The notes below the pieces were generated by a model that did not search any database, was not told where the DNA came from, and was given only the letters and a program-made list of their open reading frames with translations. The translations under genes and the position numbers were made by a program. Shown piece by piece: positions 42,413 to 52,020 of a DNA stretch of 64,000 bases; positions within the stretch are counted from its first letter, which is position 1, and each line of letters starts with the position of its first letter. This DNA is from Sabellastarte sp. h YS-2021 (lineage: Eukaryota > Annelida > Polychaeta > Sabellida > Sabellidae): the NCBI GenBank assembly GCA_964017235.1, contig OZ024931.1, positions 19,444,189-19,508,188 of the forward strand, given 5' to 3'.

Positions 42413-43229
42413 CGACGACCTGACTGGGATGGGCCTGTGAAGTTGCTTTTGATGCTTGGGTATCAGTTGGTGGTGAGAACTTCTTAAACATTTGTTCCAT
42501 TGAGGAAGCTAGGAACTGTTGTAATCCAGACTGGAGTTGAGATGATAAGTCCTGGATTTGTTTTTGGTTTTGTTGTGAGAGGTTCTCCATCATCTGCATA
42601 TTTTGCTGCTCGAAATGTGCCTTGAGCATTTGAGTGCGTGGAGTAGGAGGAGGGACGAGCCTCCGCGGATCCGGAGCTGTGGCAAACATTGGATCCTGAT
42701 TCACTGGTGCCGGAGTCTTGAAAAAGACTGCTGAAGAAGATGAGGTCGGCACTGTGTGAAAAGCCACGGACCTTGGTGGTGGAATAGAAGGTTGAAGAAA
42801 AGAAAATCCACTTGAGGTCGTAGCCGGCTGGAGTGGAGACAGGCCGGTGGGAGCTGACACTCCGGTGGGAGAAGTATAACCGGCGGCACCGGCCGGTGTA
42901 TGTTGTACTTCATCTGTGTTGAGATCCAATATGGAGTCATCAATTTCACCGGTCTCCGGCTCGTCTATACTATTGTCCGGGTCCGGGTCGGCCGGTAGGT
43001 TCTTGGCCGCACGTTTAGCACTTCTTTCCTGGAAAACAGTTCTTAAATGATTCCATTCAACCTCCGTAAGGGAGGAACAAGATGAACACGCCTCCAGAGG
43101 GGCACCTGAGGCACAGGGGTCTTCCCCTTTGCAGTGCATCCTGCAACTATAACACCTCAGGTGTTTGTCAAATGAGGGCATCCAGTGCCCACATTTCCCT
43201 CTCTTCTGATAAGGAGGAGTGCCTACCAT
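42309..43229 (-). CDS. Gag of DIRS B, part 1
   Basis: It starts at the Met of MVGTPPYQKRGKCGHWMPSF (complement of 43227-43229). The Cys/His cluster (CGH...DKHLRCYSCRMHCKGEDPC...CSSC) is the same as in A and C. Pro/Ser-rich sequence and a Gln-rich coiled-coil-like stretch (FEQQNMQMMENLSQQNQKQI) follow. The frame ends at 42309, but homology to A's Gag passes into part 2. Confidence 0.78.
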   Translation of the reverse strand: MVGTPPYQKRGKCGHWMPSFDKHLRCYSCRMHCKGEDPCASGAPLEACSSCSSLTEVEWNHLRTVFQERSAKRAAKNLPADPDPDNSIDEPETGEIDDSILDLNTDEVQHTPAGAAGYTSPTGVSAPTGLSPLQPATTSSGFSFLQPSIPPPRSVAFHTVPTSSSSAVFFKTPAPVNQDPMFATAPDPRRLVPPPTPRTQMLKAHFEQQNMQMMENLSQQNQKQIQDLSSQLQSGLQQFLASSMEQMFKKFSPPTDTQASKATSQAHPSQVVDAPQQPIPPVQSPPPEPSKSTKQRQLVPGGRRNF

Positions 43230-43399
43230 AATGGTAAAAAGTGTCACAAGTAACACTGAAAAGTCTCACCAAAGTATATCAAAAGTGTCTATGCACAACG
43301 GTGAGACAAAATAAAACTAACTTAGAGAATAAATCCTCTGATAATAGAATGAAAAACTGTCACAAAGTGAGAGCTAAAATAAAGCCTTCTAACAAGATG

Positions 43400-43624
43400 G
43401 CTACCAACGGAAAGAAGGAAGAATCACGTGATCTGCTGCGCAGTCGTCATATAACCGGTCATCTCAACACCGGTGCTTCCGGTGGAGTGAGCCGGCTCCG
43501 GGGACCCCGCTCCCCGCATTCGGCCGGGAAAGTTTCCAACTTTCAGCCCGTTGGTAGCTCTTCCGGTCAACAACGGAATAGCACTCTGTTTCAATAGGTA
43601 AGTACATTGTAGCGCAATAAAATT
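43400..43624 (-). repeat. Left ITR of DIRS B
   Basis: The outer end is aattttattgcgctacaatg read on the - strand. Complementarity with 37467-37660 covers most of it. The leader between this ITR and the gag start is only about 170 bp. Confidence 0.92.
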
Positions 43625-44475
43625 CAGTTGCTGAGTCACAAACACACACATGTGTTCTGATGTTAAAAGATACCGGTCAACAAAAACGGGTCAGTTACAT
43701 TGACCTCTATGAGTTCATGAAAAACGAAAAGCACATAAACTGTGTTTTGTGTTAAATACACAAAGATTATATATTTAAAATTACAAAAACTTACTACTGC
43801 CTGTTTTAGATATAAACAATGAACATACACATAGTCATAATGTACTCATTGTATATCACTGATTTTCAATAACATAAAATACAAAGTAAATTACTGGTTT
43901 TAAATATAGAAATATAGTTACAGTAGAATCATGTAATGTGACAAGTGTGTTAACCCTCCAAATTAAAGTTACCCAAATAGCCAGTAGGGCAGTAGTCAGA
44001 GTTGCAGGTGAGAAACGTTTGCTATGTTTACTGGGAAAGGCAACTAACACAGAAGAAGAGGAAGTAGGAGTTACATGCAGGTACCTCCATATGCAGTCAG
44101 AGGACCAGGTTCACTGGACCTCAATGTCCTGTATTGGAACAACATGATTAAAACCCCAGGAGACCCCAACCCGCCCAAAATCATGAAATGTGTAGTGCTT
44201 GTGTAACTGCAGTGTCAAGATGCTTGGTAGCCAGGGAGTCAGTCAAAGGCGCTAATGGGCCTGTCCTACAAAAGTGAAAAAAAATGGAATGTTAGTATCA
44301 TCATGAGTCGTAGCCAGAAGGGCTTTGTTGACTGCCACAGGGCACAGAGGGGAGTCACCCAGACATGGAGCAGCAATTGCTGGCCACCTAACACCTATCC
44401 CGTAAACTTTAAGACCTTTTACTTTTCAATGATAGCATTATTCTGCTCGTAATACCAAACTTTGATATATTACAG

Positions 44476-44664
44476 GTTTACTGGGAACAGAAATGCCTGA
44501 GTTGCCGCCGCATCTGGGCCCCATACGAGGTAGAGGTTGTATTGTGCCGGGTTTGTAGACGTCCAAAATGCACAGAGCATCCAGATAACATAAACCAAAA
44601 CTACATTAAGCCCCACAGGAGAGATTTGTGCATGAAATGCCAGGCTGGTCAATTCTGTGATTGA
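44476..44664 (+). CDS. ZAR1-like 3CxxC zinc-finger protein, exon 2
   Basis: After acceptor gatatattacag the frame reads VYWEQKCLSCRRIWAPYEVE, then VVLCRVCRRPKCTEHP, and ends KPHRRDLCMKCQAGQFCD and TGA (44662-44664). The VY(F/W)..KC..C....PY.VE pattern and the closing PHR.DLC..C box are characteristic of the ZAR1/ZAR1L C-terminal domain; in ZAR1 the latter box reads PHRQDLCGRC as I recall. The exon-2 CxxC pairs together with exon 1's CENC give the zinc sites. An antisense ORF over the same bases (44470-44652) is a shadow. The full protein is 95 residues. Confidence 0.87.
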   Translation, partial: VYWEQKCLSCRRIWAPYEVEVVLCRVCRRPKCTEHPDNINQNYIKPHRRDLCMKCQAGQFCD

Positions 44665-44858
44665 AGCTGATCTGCTGCTGAAAAAAAAGTTGAATGTTTT
44701 GTGACTGTAAAACTCACTACCCCTAAGAAATACATTGAAATAATAATACTATAACTTCTTACACTTGTATTTGCAATTTTGTATCTATTTACCAGACAAG
44801 AGATGAAAGAAATCACGTTCAAAGAATACTTCATCAAAGGACATGGAATGAAAGTCAA

Positions 44859-44864
44859 AATAAA
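44859..44864 (+). promoter_or_regulatory. Polyadenylation signal of the ZAR1-like gene
   Basis: AATAAA lies 195 bp after the stop codon, a normal 3' UTR length, followed by T/G-rich sequence (cttgtaaaacttatttcgcg). No earlier AATAAA lies between the stop and this site. Confidence 0.65.
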
Positions 44865-46575
44865 ATCTTGTAAAACTTATTTCGCGTTTATTATAGTCAT
44901 AAAAGTGTATGTTCCTCGGTGGGTAGATTCCATGTAAAGTGCCTGCTAACTAAGGCACGTGTTCCATAAGTTACCAAATGTAAACTTTGTTAATCCTATG
45001 TCTAGTTTTTACATATATTCATACTAACCCTTTACGTATTTCGGAATGTACTGCTGCGTGTCAATAATTGGCAAAAGTAAAACACAATAGCCGTGATTTG
45101 AACTTTTGAACTTGTTTTATGTGTGATAATGTGGGCATAATATGATTAAAATATGCATTGACAATGGTCATTAAACTTTACAGGAGAAACAACAAATTAA
45201 TTGTTTTTCATAACTCTTGAACACCCCCTCCCCTCTCGAACCCCCACCCAGTCCTCTGGATCCTCTAGTCCTACGGTCTCAGTCTCAGCTTTGACTGAGT
45301 CACTGCCTCAAATACTGAGACATTTTGTAAACAAATGCTCAAATGTGGCCACCATAGATTTTTCTTAACTTCAAAATTTGAAAAAGATTAAAAGTAGCTA
45401 TTAATCTATAAAAATCTCCACTGAAGAAATCTTTAGTGGTGACCATATTTTCCCATTTCAAAATGGCATTTCACCAGAGATAAACTGTGTAAATAAGCAC
45501 CACGTTTTGGTTTCTATCTTTCAAAGCATAAACTTTTTGTAATGTAGGTTTAAAACAAAACACAAATAATCAAGTTAAATGTGTATAAGTTCACCAGAAT
45601 TCACACCACTACTGTCCCAGCTTTAAAAAGTTTTCAGCTCTGACCATAAACAGTGAAACATCGGAAGCAACAGCAGCAGAAGCAGTAAGATTACATGCTA
45701 TTTACTACAATGATATTATAATAAATAATGTAGTACCATTTTATTGCAGTATGTAACACTATTTGAATGCAAATAGACAGATATGCATGTTTATTGAAAC
45801 TAATTAGTATGCAACAGGTATGCATATGGTAGCACTTACTCTTAGTCTACAGGCTGAATATATAACCCACTAGCATCAAAATATTTTGTCTCTCATCGGA
45901 TCTTTTTACCTGCACTAAAGTCCAACTCATCTCTCCATCTCCAGCCCAAGTATTGGTCTTTCTGCAGTTCTTAATAGGCCTGTTTCACTTCTGCGACATA
46001 TTGTAAACTGTTCTCCTGATTCCCAATATCTGGGGATCGGGAGGTAAATCTTTTCAATCAGAATGATCTTAAAGCTATTCTAAAAAGATCCTTTACGAAA
46101 AATACAGAACTACCCGATAGGTTTACGAGTACAGCACTTGAGAATCCATAGGGAACAGCACTCCCACACCCCAAGTAAATGGCAATAAAATAGGAATCTC
46201 AGAGCAGACAGCCGTGAGAAGATTCAAACCCACAACTTCCGAGTTAGATATGACCACATTCATACAGAGATCAAGATTCAGCCCACAACTACCGAGTTAG
46301 ATATGACCATTCTGACTTCAGCTAATAAGGGATGCAATTCAGAGCAATTGATCACCAAAGGTTTTAGACAATTTATTGGAAGGTAAAACAGATAAGAAAG
46401 CATTTAAAATGCAAAATTACAACCTTGAATTTAAGCAGATGAGCAGGTGACGTGAAAGCAAAGTCAAAGTGAGGTCAAATCATGGACCCGAGTACTGAAA
46501 GTTGTGGATAGCACAAACATGTTTTTACGCTATAAAATTAGCACAGCTCACAAAAGCAGTCACACCTAATCACCA
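44865..46575. other. Downstream flank with a MITE remnant and a possible SINE remnant
   Basis: 45255-45500 is a partial copy of the MITE family described at 46576. Around 46200-46310 the - strand shows gtgggtttgaatc-like sequence in two short direct copies, faintly like a tRNA-derived SINE B box. Otherwise nothing was recognised. Confidence 0.4.
45255..45500. mobile_element. Partial MITE of the GGGGCC..TTTCACGAAAGG family
   Basis: It contains the family interior (tctcagctttgactgagtca, aaatgtggccaccat, cttcaaaatttgaaa, ccatttcaaaatggcat) but no clear ends. Confidence 0.6.
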
Positions 46576-47130
46576 GGGGCCAATTTCACGAACGGACTTA
46601 AGCCTGGTTTTGGGCTTAAGTTTAAGACTTTGGTCTTAAATTCTGTCAAAGATGTGCTAAGTCAGCGGGCTTAGACTTAACGGATTTCACAAAGGGGCTA
46701 AGTCCATGGATATGCTAAGTCAGTGGACTTAGATTTAAGTCTGGTTGGTAGTGGGCTTAAATTTTGTAAAGAGGACTTAAATATGGCCGCCATAAACTTT
46801 CTCCACTTCACAATTTGAAAGGGCTGTAAATTAAGTATAATTACACAGAACACCTCACTGAAGTAGTCTTTGAGAAGTTTATGTGTGGCAACAAGGTATT
46901 CTATTTCAAACCAGCACTTATCCTTCGATAAAATGTATCAAATGAAGGATATAAAAGGTCACATGACACAGAAAACCACTGTGGTTATATGATGAACTTG
47001 GACTTAGCTAAGTCACCTTTGTGAAATCCATTTTAAGTCCCACACCTAGTTAAGACCAAAGTCTTAGATTTAAGTCCCTGACTTAGCCAATAAAGGGACT
47101 TAGTTTAAGTCCTTTAGTGAAATCGGCCCC
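46576..47130. mobile_element. MITE copy 1 of the GGGGCC family, 555 bp
   Basis: The ends are GGGGCCAATTTCACG...GGACTTAAG and its complement, finishing CGGCCCC at 47130. The interior is full of ACTTAAGTC words and the common segment atatggccgccataaactttc. It is non-coding. The TIR style suggests PIF/Harbinger relatives, which is inference. Confidence 0.8.
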
Positions 47131-48427
47131 AGGTGTGTTCAAACAAACTCGAACGCTAGGTGAAAACAAGGTCAAGGAAAGGTCAAATAGGTAACCTGAA
47201 GCACCAAAGGAATGTTTCATGCAACAAGAACTGAGAGATGTGCCAGAATAGATCAAATTGATTTACAAGCTGGGTTTAGCCAAATCGGACCTTAAGGTGA
47301 AAGCAAGGTCAACCCAGAATGGGTTTTATATTTTTATTAATTTTTACATTAACATCTATAAAACTAAAAATTCTTTGCAATTCATATGATCATTAGTAAT
47401 TAGCAACAATATGTCACTGACTAAATAAAGCAACAATTTTCAATTTTTATCCATAATGTACCCATACAGTATGGCAGCAGGCAGGGCTGACCCTTGCCTT
47501 AAAGTATTCTAAAATAAAATTCATAAAATGTTAAGAGAGAACTGCCACACATATTACGCAATATTGACCCGCCCCAGCAGATTACCATAAATGTATTTAT
47601 ATAAGAACTGGAGTTACTATCAGTACAGACCCCAAGCAGTGGGTTATCCCAAATAATGGACAAAATCTCACCCAACAATAGCATACAGAACAGTGGGTCT
47701 AATGCAAATATAAAATGTGCTTGGCAAAAATAATATAACAGAGTTACGAGAGGTAACTAGACCAGTCTCAGCAAACAACTATATTACAGGATTTTCAATG
47801 GTAGAGTATCCCATAAGGGTTTACCTACACTGTTGGAGTACAAGCTTGTGCTCCAAAAAATGCAGAATAAAATAAGATAAATAAAAGCCATTTAATATGA
47901 AGATTTGCCTGCTAATGGTCACATAACACCAGACATATAAATAATATAATTAAAATTTTGCCATCCCTCCAAATAACATGGGTCAATGGTCACATGGGGC
48001 CCAGAATACAAGATTCCAGGTTAAAGCCATAGCTTAAGTAGAATATGACAGCAATAATGCCATGGTGAACCAAGCAATAACTAACCAGTTGAACCTACTG
48101 GTGGCTATAAAAGCAATAAAATTAAAAACAATTACCAGCAGTGAATCACTGACATAGATCTGGACTAGCAATCCTATTCATAGACATATCACCAATTAAT
48201 ATCATACAGTAGAGTCTTTGATCACAAACTAATTAATATAGCATAAATATATAAGCAGCCACACTGGAGTAGAGCCAACAGAGTCCTGAGTAACTCTAGA
48301 AGCCACAGTCAAATCAAGCAGAAGTCAACCCCGCTGTGGTCCAACCACCCTCCAAGCTCCAGCACCCGAGAATCATTCTCCCACAGACAGAGAATAATCG
48401 CAGTAGGCAAATCTGCCCACTACATCA
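47131..48427. other. Unassigned sequence between MITE copies
   Basis: AT-rich. There are worn repeats of gtgaaa(a/g)caaggtcaa near 47158 and 47294, also seen left of copy 1 near 46450. No gene was recognised. Confidence 0.4.
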
Positions 48428-49125
48428 GGGCCGAGATTCACAAAAGGTCTTAAGTTTAGGCAATTTTTTTGCTTAGACAAATCTTAAAGTTATGACTTTT
48501 GTCTTAGCTAAGATTTCTCTTAAATTGGGATTCACAAAAAGTGCTTAGCAAAATCTTAGCTAAGACAAAATTTGTGCAAAAAGTCTTAAATTTTTAAATT
48601 TAAATTAACAAATTTTAGTAAAACAAAAACATTTTTAATCGATAAATACACCAAACATGCTCTTCAAAATTATAAAGCAGACTTGTTACTTTTTTTTGTA
48701 AAATTATGTAAAAATAGTAGTCTTTATGTTTTATTGGGAGTCAGCCATTTTTATGACAATATTTTTACCACAAGAAGGTAAAATGTGGAAATTTATAGGT
48801 AATTAAATTATGTAAATTTTCATTACAATCCACAGAAATTACTTTTATAGGAAGTATAGATCCCCATAGTATATATTTTGTTGCCATAACATAGGGTAAA
48901 ATGTAAATACATGCAATGGAATATTTTAAAATTGTCTTAAGTCTTCCCTGCAGTGGTCTTAAAGTTATGACAAAATCTAAGACAAATTTTTGTCTAAGAC
49001 CTTTTTGTGATATTTTATCTAAGCAAAAAAAGTCTTAACTTTATGACAAAATTCTTGCAGAGTTAAGACTTTTCTCCTAAAGTTACGACAATTTTTTGCT
49101 TAAGACCTTTTGTGAATCCCGGCCC
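48428..49125. mobile_element. MITE copy 2 of the GGGGCC family, ~698 bp
   Basis: The ends GGGCCGAGATTCACAAAAGG and the complement closing at 49125 (CCCGGCCC) agree over about 27 bp with one mismatch. The long foldback arms are made of CTTAAG/AAGTCTTA words. Confidence 0.82.
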
Positions 49126-49381
49126 AGATGTCTTTGCACAGGTTGTTACCTACATGCTACAATTAGAAACACTAATATAAACACATATACCTAATAAAAT
49201 GGGTGGGTAAAGGGTGGGAAAATAAATTTGGTAAAATGTTTAGTCTTGTCACGTCGACTGCCAGTTTAGATCTGACCATTATCCACTTGGTCAACCAAAG
49301 GGTCAAGCTACTGACCAATCAGGGCTGCCCAATCAAACAATCAGTAACTTTACAAAATTATATGGATAAATCGATTAAAAT

Positions 49382-49954
49382 GGGGTCCATATTCACGAAA
49401 GGTCTTAGGCTTAAAGTTGAGACTTTTGTCTCAAGTTTCTGCCCAAAAACTGCTAAAACTTTTGTCTTAAGCTTAGTGGCATTCACAAAGAATTTAAGAC
49501 CGGTCTTAGGCTTAGCTAAGGGCTCAACTTTAAGACTGCTTGGTAGTGGGCTTAAATTTTGCAAAGAGGGCTTAAATATGGCCACCATAAACTTTTCTCC
49601 ACTTCAAAATTTGAAATGGCTGTAAATAAAGTATAATTATACAGAAGACCTCACTAAAGCAGTCTTTGGCAGTTTATATGTGGAAACAAGGTTTTCCATT
49701 TCAAAACAGCACTTTTCCTTAGATAAAATGCATTAATGAAGGATATATGTCACCAATAGTGTAGTTTGAATAGAAAAGAAAGGTCACATGACACATAAAA
49801 CCACTGTGGTTATTTGATAATTTTGGACTTAGCTAAGTCACCCTTTGTGAATACGGTTTTAAGACAAAATTTAGCTGAGACAAAAGTCTTAACTTTAAGA
49901 CTTGATTTAAGCCTAGACCTGGCTAAGTCTAAGACCTTTCATGAATACAGCCTC
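49382..49954. mobile_element. MITE copy 3 of the GGGGCC family
   Basis: The ends ggggtccatattcacgaaag and ctttcatgaatacagcctc are diverged inverted repeats. The interior matches copies 1 and 4 (ttctccacttcaaaatttga, gcagtctttgg). The ORF at 49203-49625 only reads across this element. Confidence 0.75.
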
Positions 49955-49955
49955 T

Positions 49956-52020
49956 GGGGCAGATTTCACGAAAGGTCTTAGCCCAGTCTCAGGCTCAAAC
50001 TTAAGACTTTTGTCTCAAATTATTGGAACAATTTACTTGAGCCCATGGGCTCAGTCTTAGTGGATTTTACAAAAGGTATCAGTCTCAGCTTTGGCTGAGC
50101 CACTGGCTTAAATGTTGAGACTGGTTGAAAGTGGGCTTAAGTTTTGTAAACAAAGGCTCAAATATGGCCGCCACAAGTCTTTATTCACTTCAAAATTTAA
50201 AAAGGCTGAAAATTCGGGCTGGCATTAAGGTGTCAGCGAGTTCAGCCCCGGGGGTGTCCTATTTTCGGTCAGCTGGTGAATTAGCATTGATCATTAATTA
50301 GCTTGTTATCTCGCATTTCATTGGTGGTCAAGTGGTCACCTTGTGGCAGTCCTTCATGTTCTGCCATTTCAATTTTGGAGGTGAACAGGGTCACACTGCA
50401 TTTTTCACCCACCCAGCGTTCCTCCCTAGTAATTCTTGTATACTTGCTAATTTATTGGAACATGTTACTGCCATATATTATTTTTCAGATTGCCAGTTAT
50501 TGTGGCTGAGGTAGACTGTCACTCTCACATTGCTTGCTCACTCAAGGGCCGAGACTAGCCCCATTGGGCTGCTGCTTGACTGGAGCTTCACAATGGACAC
50601 AATATAGTGCCTTACCTCTTCTGGCTCCAGCTGTTATGTAATGCAATGTGTGTCGTATAGTGATCATGAACTCTAATAAATGTCATATGATGCATCATGG
50701 TATTTGTAAATTATCTAACATATAGTAACTTCATCAGCTATATGCAGTCAGGCTCAATGTGTGTTATTGTGATGCTAATTATTGCTAACTTCAGTAAAAT
50801 ATAGCTACCCATGATAGGCTGCATCATGTCCCTTCCTCTCTCGGCCTCACCATGTTATTATTTATTTGTTTGTACATAATTGACCCTTTCTCCAAGATTG
50901 GATACTAAGTATTTTTATAACTTTTACATACTTACGCTTATTACTTACTTTGTATTTTATAATGGCGTGCTTATTATGCTTATCTTGATATGATTATATT
51001 TCTTACTGCATATTCATGTTGTAGATTTTAGCAGTAGAAGCACTATAGTCTTAATGTCAGCATCACAATGTTCAAGTATAGTCATCTGTGATGTCATAAT
51101 GTCTTAATACAGTCTTTGGGATCTAGGTGTCCACGCCATTTTAAACATTATTTTATATTATATATATTGCATTTCTTTTAATGGTTATACATATGCACTC
51201 ATACGGCCGTACAGTCAATGCAATTCCTGAGATATTACTGTTAGTGTAAGGGGCCGTATTATTCGGTCATTTAAGGGTTCTGATTTATAGCTAGATGGAT
51301 TGCAGGCCTTATACTTATCACAGTTACTGTTGTTTCTCTGTCTTCATGATCTCGTACTTACCTCTTGGACCATCTTGGATGTAATTACCTCCTTCTCTAA
51401 CCTTCAAACCTTGAGTGGCTGATCTTTATTAATTTTTTCCCCTTAATTCGATTATTTATGCCTTTCGGCCACTTGTATTCCCGGTAGGGTGAACTTTTCA
51501 TTTGACAGAAATCATATAATTATACAGTGAATAATTCTGTTTATATCATCAATAGTCATCAATAGTCAATCGCATGGTTAGTTCATTCCAATGCCAGTTA
51601 GGTTAGTATTGCAAATAGTTTAAATTGAATGTGAAAATGTCAAAAGAAGTAGACATAGAAATATAAAAGCCATCACTTGTTTTATTTCTGATTTGGGACT
51701 CCCTGGGGGCTGTAGGGTACAAGTATGTAAAACAACCCCTTGAAGTAGTCTTTGGGTGTTTCTACATGTTTACAAGGTTTCCCATTTAATCTGAGACATT
51801 CTGTGTCAAATAAGAAACATATATGCCATAAGTAGAATATTTTGACTACAAAATGACACAGAAAACCACTGTGGTTATTTGATAAGCCTGGTCTCAACTG
51901 AGACCCCTTCTGTGAAAACTGTTTGAGACAAAGACTTAGCTGAGCCAAAAGGCTCAGATTTGAGCCAGTGGCTCAGCCTCAGATTGGGCAAAGTCTGAGA
52001 CCTTTCATGAAATCCGCCCC
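49956..52020. mobile_element. MITE copy 4 of the GGGGCC family, interrupted by 1.5 kb
   Basis: The left end GGGGCAGATTTCACGAAAGG pairs with the right end at 52020 (CCTTTCATGAAATCCGCCCC across the complement). The family interior breaks at about 50213 and resumes at about 51725 (cccttgaagtagtctttgg). It directly abuts copy 3. Confidence 0.75.
50214..51724 (+). mobile_element. Insertion in MITE copy 4: probable non-coding end of a YR retroelement
   Basis: It opens with ggcattaaggtgtcagcgag, similar to the non-coding lead-in of the gag copy at 57010 (tcaaggtgtcaggagttcat, 56732). It carries aaggggccgtattattcgg (51248), whose near-complement is at 52805-52825. It has no coding capacity. The identity as a terminal repeat or leader of the gag-E/F element is weak inference. 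Confidence 0.35.

Larger units (their letters stand above)
37413..43624 (-). mobile_element. DIRS-type retrotransposon B, nearly intact, antisense in the intron
   Basis: In element orientation (- strand) the order is left ITR (43624 to 43400), gag, middle frame, RT-RNase H, YR, ICR (37822 to 37712) and right ITR (to about 37413). The ITRs are almost identical over more than 150 bp. All protein domains are present; the only clear lesion is one in-frame stop in YR, and the frame steps match those of element A. At 6.2 kb it has a normal DIRS length and lacks the satellite block of A. It lies opposite to the host transcript, so host RNA would contain its antisense. Confidence 0.93.
36842..44475 (+). 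other. Intron of the ZAR1-like gene, 7.6 kb, containing DIRS B
   Basis: It runs from donor gtaagttg to acceptor gatatattacag. Without the 6.2-kb DIRS B it would be about 1.4 kb. The remaining sequence (36842-37412 and 43625-44475) is AT-rich and shows no further exon. Confidence 0.83.

Noticed and set aside
44470..44652. 60-codon ORF on the - strand
   Set aside because: It is antisense to exon 2 of the ZAR1-like gene, whose cysteine pattern is convincing on the + strand.
46200..46310. Possible second SINE family on the - strand (gtgggtttgaatc)
   Set aside because: Only a B-box-like word and a short local duplication are visible; no A box or tail.
49203..49625. 140-codon + strand ORF
   Set aside because: It crosses a MITE and its flank; the residues are those of MITE foldback words.
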